NCBI GenBank assembly: GCA_900543295.1 | Contig: UQQY01000058.1 | Location: 1-11,521, forward strand | From: an uncultured Oscillospiraceae bacterium | GTDB lineage: Bacteria > Bacillota > Clostridia > Oscillospirales > Ruminococcaceae | Direction: 5' to 3' | DNA: 11,521 nucleotides | In this document: positions 6,511-11,521 of the stretch, piece by piece | Layout of the letters: each line of letters begins with the position of its first letter | How positions within the stretch are numbered: the first letter of the stretch is position 1 | The notes under the pieces: model-generated | Told to the model about the DNA's origin: nothing | Databases searched by the model: none | What the model saw: the letters and a program-made list of their open reading frames with translations, nothing else | Program-made: the position numbers and the translations under genes

Positions 6511-8270
6511 GCCGGATGCGCGCGTATTTTTTCAAAATGAAAAGCCGCGGCGCCAAAGAGCTTCTGCGGGAATGCCGTTTTCTTTGGCGGTATGTCTGCC
6601 GTTACCGCGGCGCGGTCTGCATTTATATCCTGCTGGGAATTCTGGGCGTTGCGGCGGGGCTTGCTGCCGGGCTTCTTTCGAAATCGCTCATCAACGCCGT
6701 GGTTTCCAAAACTGTCTCCGTCATACTGCAAACCGGAATACTCTATATTTGCATGATGCTGTTCCAAATTCTTTTTACTGCGGTATCCTCCCGTCTTTCC
6801 ACAAAAATCCGCCTGCGCGTAAACAACGAGATCCGCGCCTCCGTTTTTGACCGAATCATGCAGGCCGATTGGGAATCGCTTTCCGCCTTCCATTCGGGCG
6901 ATTTGCTGAATCGCATGGAAAGCGACGCCGGAACCGTAGCGCAGAACGTGCTCGGCTTTCTGCCGAGCCTTATCACAAAGCTCTGTCAGTTTTTCGGTGC
7001 GCTCGGCATCATTTTGTATTACGATCCCCTGATGGCTGTGCTTGCGCTTTGCAGTGCGCCGGTCATGCTTCTGCTTTCCCGTTTTCTGATGCGGAAAATG
7101 CGCGCCTACAGCAAATGTATGCGGGAAAAGGCCAGCGAGCTGACCGCATTCAGCGAGGAAGTGTTTTCCAATATTCAGCCGATTAAGTCCTTCGGACTCG
7201 GCGGACTGTTCAGCGGGAAGCTGCGCGATACGCAGAACAGCTTTACCGCAGTCTCGCTTGATTACGACAAATTTTCGATTCTCACCACCTCGGTCATGTC
7301 GCTTGCAGGCCTTTTCGTTTCTCTTTTGTGTCTGGGCTTCGGTGTGTGGCGGCTTTGGAGCGGTGTGATCGACTTCGGCACGATGGTGCTCTTTATTCAG
7401 CTTTCCGGCACGCTTTCGGGGGCGTTTTCCTCCCTCGTCGGATTGGTTCCGGGGGCAATTTCTGCCACGACTTCTGCCGGAAGGCTTTTAGCCCTTGCGG
7501 ACGTCCCGCTTGAAGCGGATGCGCAGACGGAAGAGGCAAACGCCTTTCTGTACCGTGCAAAAGAGGGCGCCGGTGTGCGGCTCACAGACGTTCGTTTTGG
7601 CTATAAGGGACATGGCGAAGTTTTTGCCGACGTCAATATCACGGCTCATCCAGGTGAAATCGTTGCACTGGTCGGGCCTTCCGGCGAAGGAAAGACGACG
7701 CTTCTGCGCATTCTTTTGGGGCTGGTTTCTCCTTCAGATGGGGCAGCCGCGCTCTTTCGTCCGGAGTTTCCGGACGATCAAATCTTCGTCTCTCCCGCCA
7801 CACGCCGCCTTTTCGCCTATGTGCCGCAGGGCAACACTCTACTCTCCGGCACGATCGCAGAGAATCTGCGGCTTGTTCGCCCAGACGCATCGGATGAGGA
7901 GTTGCTTGCCGTTCTGCGCACTGCCTGTGCGGACCGCTTCATTGAAAAGCTGCCAAACGGGATCAACAGCCCGGTCAGCGAGCACGGCGGCGGTTTTTCC
8001 GAGGGGCAGGCGCAGCGCATTTCGATTGCGCGCGCGCTGCTCTGCGGTGCGCCGATCCTGCTTTTGGACGAGGCTACCAGTGCGCTTGATGTTGAAACCG
8101 AGCGGCGCGTTCTGCGCAGCGTGATGGCGCAGCGGCAAAAGCGCACCTGTATTGTCACCACGCACCGGCCAAGCGTTCTGGAGCTCTGCGACCGTGTCTA
8201 CCGCGTTGCGGATGGAACGGTGCGCGAACTTCATACAGACGAAATCCGCCGTATGTTCGCTGATTTTTAA
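6507..8270 (+). CDS. ABC exporter half-transporter (membrane domain fused to ATPase)
   Basis: This is an MsbA/LmrA-like half-transporter: two copies would form an exporter in the cytoplasmic membrane, substrate unknown. Of its 587 residues the first 330 or so hold about six membrane segments (near 36-58, 71-93, 148-171, 174-194, 256-280, 286-312). The ATPase domain follows with Walker A GPSGEGKTT (390-398), the Q-loop glutamine 441 in YVPQGNTLLSGT, the signature FSEGQAQR (497-504), Walker B ILLLDEATSALD (517-528; Asp521, Glu522) and the H-loop His553. The signature departs from LSGGQ at the first and third positions, while the catalytic residues are intact. AAAGGAG (6492-6498) precedes the ATG, inside a small hairpin. 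The gene overlaps the phosphatase by 4 nt and is followed after 32 nt by the carboxypeptidase gene. A lipid, glycan or peptide cargo is equally possible. Confidence 0.9.
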   Translation: MSRMRAYFFKMKSRGAKELLRECRFLWRYVCRYRGAVCIYILLGILGVAAGLAAGLLSKSLINAVVSKTVSVILQTGILYICMMLFQILFTAVSSRLSTKIRLRVNNEIRASVFDRIMQADWESLSAFHSGDLLNRMESDAGTVAQNVLGFLPSLITKLCQFFGALGIILYYDPLMAVLALCSAPVMLLLSRFLMRKMRAYSKCMREKASELTAFSEEVFSNIQPIKSFGLGGLFSGKLRDTQNSFTAVSLDYDKFSILTTSVMSLAGLFVSLLCLGFGVWRLWSGVIDFGTMVLFIQLSGTLSGAFSSLVGLVPGAISATTSAGRLLALADVPLEADAQTEEANAFLYRAKEGAGVRLTDVRFGYKGHGEVFADVNITAHPGEIVALVGPSGEGKTTLLRILLGLVSPSDGAAALFRPEFPDDQIFVSPATRRLFAYVPQGNTLLSGTIAENLRLVRPDASDEELLAVLRTACADRFIEKLPNGINSPVSEHGGGFSEGQAQRISIARALLCGAPILLLDEATSALDVETERRVLRSVMAQRQKRTCIVTTHRPSVLELCDRVYRVADGTVRELHTDEIRRMFADF

Positions 8271-8302
8271 TTTGATACGAAAACCTATTCCGGAGGGATC
8301 AC

Positions 8303-9658
8303 ATGAAACGCCTGACTGCATTGCTTATCGCCCTGCTGCTTGTCCTGCCGGCGGCTGCTGTTTATGCTGAGGAAAGCGAACCGACCAACACCGCTACCAC
8401 GGCATCGTCGGATTTTGACCTTTCCTCGCTCTATGGAAAAAGCGCCTATTTTATGAATCTTGACACCGGCCGCGTCCTGCTTGAAAAGGAGGCGGATACC
8501 ATGCGTTCGCCCGCTTCGCTCACCAAAATTATGACCGTGCTTTTGACGCTCGAAAACTGCGAAGATCCGGCGAATACTGTCGTAACCATTCCGGACGAAT
8601 CCCTTTTTACCGACGTGATCGTGCAAAACGGCGCGCGCATCTATTTGAGAGAGGGCGAACAGATCTCTGTCGAATCGCTTATTTATGCGACCATGCTTAA
8701 AAGCGCCTGCGACTCGGCCTCCGCGCTTGCATGGTATGTCGGAAACGGCGATCCGCAAGCGTTTTACGACATGATGAACAAAAAAGCCGAGGAGCTCGGT
8801 ATGACCAATACGCATTTTATGAATGCTCACGGCATTGATGAGGACGGCCACTATTCCACGGCACGTGATATGGCGATTCTTACACAGGCCGCACTGCAAA
8901 ACGAGGATTTTGTTGATATAATTTCTACGTATTCTTACCAGATTCCGGCAGATAATATCAGTGCGGCCCGCACGGTGAACTATACCATTGAGCTGTTAAA
9001 CCCGAAAAGCGCCAATTATTATGAAGGTGCATTCGGTGTAAAATCCGGCTATACCAGTAAGGCGGGCCGCTGTCTGATTACGACGGCCGAACGAAACGGG
9101 ATGCGCTTTTTGTGCGTAATATTTGGAGCCAATCTTGACTCCAATACCGGCTACTATACGCAGAATCAATCCTATCTGGATACAAGAGCGCTCTATGACT
9201 GGGCGTTTTCGACGTATACGCTAATCGACTATGCGGCGGATCCGCCGGCAGATTTGGTTTCAGTCGTACACGGGACAGAGGATACCGTGCAGGGTACTCT
9301 GGCGCGCACTACTCCTGTTTTAAAGAGGGATACAGACCAGATCTCCGCGGCATATCAGCTGAGTGAATCCATAGACGCGCCAGTACAGGCGGGTGAAACG
9401 CCGCTTGGAACTGCGCAGATTTTTTTAAACGGCGAGGTAATCGATACCGTTCCCGTTGTGGCAGCCGGATCGGTGGAACAGCTCCCCTATCCCAGGTGGG
9501 CTGCCGGTTTTGCGTGGTTCGGACTTCATCCGTATCTTGTGCTTTCCCTTTTGATTATGCTTGTGCTGATTATACTGCTGTATCTGCGCTACCGCTATGT
9601 AAAAATGATTAAACGCCGCCGCCGTGCTGCGCGGCTACGCAGGATCTCCCGTCAGTGA
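8303..9658 (+). CDS. dacF: D-alanyl-D-alanine carboxypeptidase (DacF/PBP5-like)
   Basis: This is a low-molecular-weight penicillin-binding protein that removes the terminal D-alanine of peptidoglycan stem peptides outside the membrane. The 451-residue product begins with a signal peptide (residues 1-22, likely cut after VYA). The serine-enzyme motif is SLTK (72-75; Ser72, Lys75) within SPASLTKIMT. The second motif, normally SxN, reads Ser134-Ala-Cys136. The third is KSG (247-249) in GVKSGYTSKAG, a known variant of KTG. After the catalytic domain comes a PBP5-like beta-rich region, then a hydrophobic segment (about 411-429) and a strongly basic cytoplasmic tail (KRRRRAARLRR), so it is held by a C-terminal membrane helix. 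GGAGGG (8292-8297) precedes the ATG. It sits 32 nt after the exporter, so probably in the same transcript. Confidence 0.92.
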   Translation: MKRLTALLIALLLVLPAAAVYAEESEPTNTATTASSDFDLSSLYGKSAYFMNLDTGRVLLEKEADTMRSPASLTKIMTVLLTLENCEDPANTVVTIPDESLFTDVIVQNGARIYLREGEQISVESLIYATMLKSACDSASALAWYVGNGDPQAFYDMMNKKAEELGMTNTHFMNAHGIDEDGHYSTARDMAILTQAALQNEDFVDIISTYSYQIPADNISAARTVNYTIELLNPKSANYYEGAFGVKSGYTSKAGRCLITTAERNGMRFLCVIFGANLDSNTGYYTQNQSYLDTRALYDWAFSTYTLIDYAADPPADLVSVVHGTEDTVQGTLARTTPVLKRDTDQISAAYQLSESIDAPVQAGETPLGTAQIFLNGEVIDTVPVVAAGSVEQLPYPRWAAGFAWFGLHPYLVLSLLIMLVLIILLYLRYRYVKMIKRRRRAARLRRISRQ

Positions 9659-9707
9659 CCGGTTTTTTGCAAAACAAATTGTTTTATTATAAAGGAGAAA
9701 GACGACT

Positions 9708-10685
9708 ATGAGAGGCAATGTTCTGTACACTGTGATCCCCTGTTACAACGAGGAGGAGGCGCTGCCTGAAACAGCCAGACAGCTCGGTGAAAAATACGCC
9801 GCGCTGATTTCTTCCGGTGCGATCAGCGGGAAAAGCCGGATTGCTTTTGTAAACGACGGCTCAAAGGACCGCACATGGGAGCTGATTTGTGCGCTGCATC
9901 AGGAAAACGCCCTGTTTACCGGCATTAACCTGAGCAGAAACCGCGGGCATCAGAATGCTCTGCTGGCCGGACTGATGACGGTGCGCGGTCATGCCGATAT
10001 GGTGATTTCCATGGACGCTGATTTGCAGGACGATATAGGAGCCATGGACGAGATGATTGCCAAATATGCGGACGGATGCGACGTGGTGTACGGTGTGCGC
10101 AGCTCCCGCAGAAAGGACAGCTTTTTTAAGCGCTTTACTGCCGAAGTATTTTACCGCCTGATGAACCGTCTTGGCGCAAATACGGTTTTTAATCACGCGG
10201 ACTATCGTCTGTTAAGCCGCCGTGCGCTCGACGGCCTTGCCGAATTTAAGGAGGTCAATCTCTTTTTGCGCGGCATTGTCCCAATGATCGGCTACCGTTC
10301 GGACACAGTGCTGTATGAGCGCGGTGAGCGTCTGGCCGGCGAGAGCAAATACCCGTTAAAGAAAATGCTTTCTTTTGCCTTTGAAGGCGTCACTTCTCTG
10401 AGCACGAAGCCCATCCGCATGATTACGGCGCTCGGCTTTCTGATCTTTTTTGTAAGCATCATCATGCTGATTATTTTTATTGTGCAGTTCTTCATGGGGC
10501 TGACTGTTCCGGGCTGGGCGAGCGTTATTGTGAGCCTGTGGGCAATCGGCGGGCTTTTAATGCTGGCGGTCGGCATTGTCGGCGAGTATATTGGGAAAAT
10601 CTATCTCGAAACAAAGGCGCGCCCACGTTTTCTGATTGCGGATTTTCTGGAAGATGAACCGGAAAAGGAGGAGCAGGATGTCTGA
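9708..10685 (+). CDS. Family 2 glycosyltransferase, GtrB/DPM1-like, membrane-anchored
   Basis: Enzymes of this type move a sugar from a nucleotide sugar to undecaprenyl (bactoprenyl) phosphate at the inner face of the membrane. The 325-residue product has a GT-A domain with VIPCYNEEEALP (9-20), FVNDGSKDRT (47-56), NLSRNRGHQNALLAG (74-88) and the metal-binding DADLQDD (103-109; Asp103, Asp105). Two membrane segments follow (about 237-262 and 271-294), then IGKIYLETKARPRF (295-308), a pattern typical of the GtrB group. AAAGGAG (9691-9697) precedes the ATG. The gene overlaps the following GtrA-family gene by 8 nt, matching the usual GtrB-GtrA pairing, where GtrA is thought to flip the lipid-linked sugar. 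The sugar and final acceptor are unknown. The partner that transfers the sugar outside is not in the window. Confidence 0.9.
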   Translation: MRGNVLYTVIPCYNEEEALPETARQLGEKYAALISSGAISGKSRIAFVNDGSKDRTWELICALHQENALFTGINLSRNRGHQNALLAGLMTVRGHADMVISMDADLQDDIGAMDEMIAKYADGCDVVYGVRSSRRKDSFFKRFTAEVFYRLMNRLGANTVFNHADYRLLSRRALDGLAEFKEVNLFLRGIVPMIGYRSDTVLYERGERLAGESKYPLKKMLSFAFEGVTSLSTKPIRMITALGFLIFFVSIIMLIIFIVQFFMGLTVPGWASVIVSLWAIGGLLMLAVGIVGEYIGKIYLETKARPRFLIADFLEDEPEKEEQDV

Positions 10686-11120
10686 TTTGCTTGCACGCAT
10701 AAAAACGCATTCGCTTCCGCGATTTCTGGCTGTCGGTGTACTCAACACGCTGCTGAGTACGGTTGTCATGTTTGTTTTGTATGACGCGGCGCATTTAACT
10801 ACTGGGCATCGAGCGCCATTTCCTATGTAATCGGCGGTATTTTAAGCTTTGTGCTGAACCGCCGCTTTACCTTCCGCAGCGACGTACCGCTTCTGGCGGC
10901 GGCGCTCAAATTTGCAGCCACCCTTGCCGTATGCTATCTGATTGCATACAGCGCGGCCAAGCCGCTTGTCCTGTTCCTGTTTTCCGATGTTTTATCAAAG
11001 GAATGGGCGGAACGTGTCGCGATGCTGACCGGTATGGTTCTGTATACGGGATTGAACTACTTCGGCCAGCGATTTTTCGCATTTGCCGCAGGGCGTTTCG
11101 GTAAAAAGAAAAGCGAATAA
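10678..11120 (+). pseudogene. GtrA-family membrane protein, frame broken
   Basis: GtrA proteins are small four-helix membrane proteins thought to flip lipid-linked sugars made by a GtrB-type transferase. An ATG at 10678 with a strong AAGGAGG (10665-10671) starts a frame that reads PRFLAVGVLNTLLSTVVMF and would stop at 10828-10830. From about 10794 the family sequence continues in the frame one base back, as NYWASSAISYVIGG (from 10797) and then LSFVLNRRFTF, to a stop at 11118-11120. Adding one base in the TTT run at 10794-10796 restores a 147-residue protein with four hydrophobic segments, the normal GtrA size. The second part has no ribosome-binding site for separate translation. As given the gene is split: a recent one-base deletion, a sequencing or assembly error in a short T run, or frameshifting, which is less likely. 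The family call is firm because both halves match. Confidence 0.85.
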
Positions 11121-11150
11121 AAACAGCCTCCCTTATGGAGGCTGCTTTTA
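11121..11150. terminator. Bidirectional intrinsic terminator
   Basis: CAGCCTCC (11124-11131) and GGAGGCTG (11137-11144) form a perfect 8-bp stem with a 5-nt loop immediately after the gtrA stop. On the plus strand it is followed by CTTTTATT. On the minus strand it is followed by TTTTTATTCGC, an even better U-tract. It therefore probably ends both the plus-strand envelope operon and the converging minus-strand gene. The 100 or so bases between it and the stop of that gene (11151-11263) show nothing else I can name. Confidence 0.85.
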
Positions 11151-11263
11151 TTCACATATACACGCCGGAATGAAGTGCGGTCCGCCCGTCCGTTTCATCG
11201 CAGGACAATAAAAGAACGTACAGCAGGAAGCCGTTCAACAGCTTTTCTTCTATCCTCTTCCGA

Positions 11264-11521
11264 TTATGAGAATCCTTTTAAAATATTTTCATGAAATTGA
11301 TTCTTTTGAGAAAGAGAAAGCGCCAGTCTGCATGCGCCCTCTGCCGCGTCTTCCGTTGGGACAACAATTTTCACGTTGGGATATTTTTCGCAGAACAGTC
11401 GGCGAAACTCCTCAAGATGAATTTTACTTTTGACAATGGCACTGCCCCACACGCCGACCTTAAACTGTTCTTCCTCATAAAGATGCAGCTTTTGGACAAC
11501 GGCGTCTGCCAATCCGAATGT
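11264..11521 (-). CDS. BadF/BcrA-type ATPase or N-acetylglucosamine kinase-like protein, C-terminal part
   Basis: The minus strand stays open from the right window edge to a stop at 11264-11266, giving the last 85 residues of a gene that begins outside. A TTG at 11512 could be read as a start, but the open frame runs through it and the protein is clearly incomplete. The fragment has VGVWGSAIVKS, a region like the glycine-containing strand-turn of ASKHA-type kinases, then FRRLFCEKYPNVKIVVP and DAAEGACRLALSL, resembling the C-terminal 'GAxxLA' helix of BadF/BadG/BcrA/BcrD ATPases and eukaryote-type N-acetylglucosamine kinases. If that is right it may phosphorylate an amino sugar, perhaps from cell-wall turnover. 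The call rests on short motifs only. It converges on the gtrA operon and shares its terminator. Confidence 0.5.
   Translation of the reverse strand, partial: TFGLADAVVQKLHLYEEEQFKVGVWGSAIVKSKIHLEEFRRLFCEKYPNVKIVVPTEDAAEGACRLALSLSQKNQFHENILKGFS

Noticed and set aside
7495..8124. Plus-strand open frame of 209 codons inside the ABC exporter
   Set aside because: It is an out-of-frame shadow of the ATPase domain, low in any recognisable motif.
8285..8899. Open frame of 204 codons opposite the carboxypeptidase
   Set aside because: It is antisense to a gene with signal peptide and active-site motifs, and has no known family.
9667..9693. Promoter-like TTGCAA/TATAAA and the AAAACAA-A-TTGTTTT palindrome before the glycosyltransferase
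   Set aside because: The spacer is only 15 bases and transcription would start within or after the Shine-Dalgarno sequence (9691-9697). The palindrome is AT-rich with a one-base centre and could be chance.
10794..10800. Programmed -1 frameshift in gtrA
   Set aside because: The site reads T TTA ACT, which does not fit the X XXY YYZ slippery pattern because the ACT codon cannot re-pair well as AAC, and I see no strong downstream stem. A deletion or sequence error is simpler.

Overview
The window looks like a chromosomal stretch from a Gram-positive Firmicute, most likely class Clostridia (Oscillospiraceae/Ruminococcaceae-like). The reasons are type III glutamine synthetase, AsnA-type asparagine synthetase, a DacF-like D,D-carboxypeptidase with a C-terminal membrane anchor, strong purine-rich Shine-Dalgarno sequences, sigma-A-type promoters and a fairly G+C-rich coding style. 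The taxonomic placement is inference. I see no tRNA, rRNA, CRISPR array, insertion sequence or phage gene.

Layout. The left edge (1-515, minus strand) is the N-terminal part of murD. A 357-base intergenic region (516-872) separates it from a plus-strand series. This region holds two back-to-back consensus promoters, one for murD with a structured leader of about 130 nt and one for asnA. Under the asnA promoter lie asnA (873-1883), glnN (1957-4041) and ispD (4046-4744), which look like one operon joining two ammonia-fixing amide synthetases to an isoprenoid-precursor enzyme. After a 150-base gap containing a perfect 9-bp inverted repeat comes an aldo/keto reductase gene (4895-5704).

The next block is a cell-envelope set, all on the plus strand and closely spaced: a CpsB/YwqE-type PHP phosphatase (5752-6510), an MsbA-like ABC exporter half-transporter (6507-8270, ATGA overlap with the phosphatase), a DacF-like D-alanyl-D-alanine carboxypeptidase (8303-9658), a GtrB/DPM1-like membrane glycosyltransferase (9708-10685) and a GtrA-family small membrane protein (10678-11120). 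The GtrA reading frame is broken by an apparent one-base deletion near 10794-10800. The block ends at a strong hairpin terminator (11124-11150) that also fits the opposite strand. There the C-terminal end of a BadF/N-acetylglucosamine-kinase-like gene (11264-11521, minus) converges on it.

How the genes may work together. MurD and DacF act on peptidoglycan. IspD feeds the pathway to undecaprenyl phosphate, the lipid carrier used both for peptidoglycan and by GtrB/GtrA-type glycosylation. The phosphatase and exporter suggest regulated export of an envelope component, but there is no tyrosine kinase, polymerase or named substrate in view. I did not find a clear-cut new system. The items most worth a second look are the broken gtrA, the phosphatase/exporter pair with a ribosome-binding site tucked in a GNRA hairpin, the SxC carboxypeptidase active site, and the structured murD leader.
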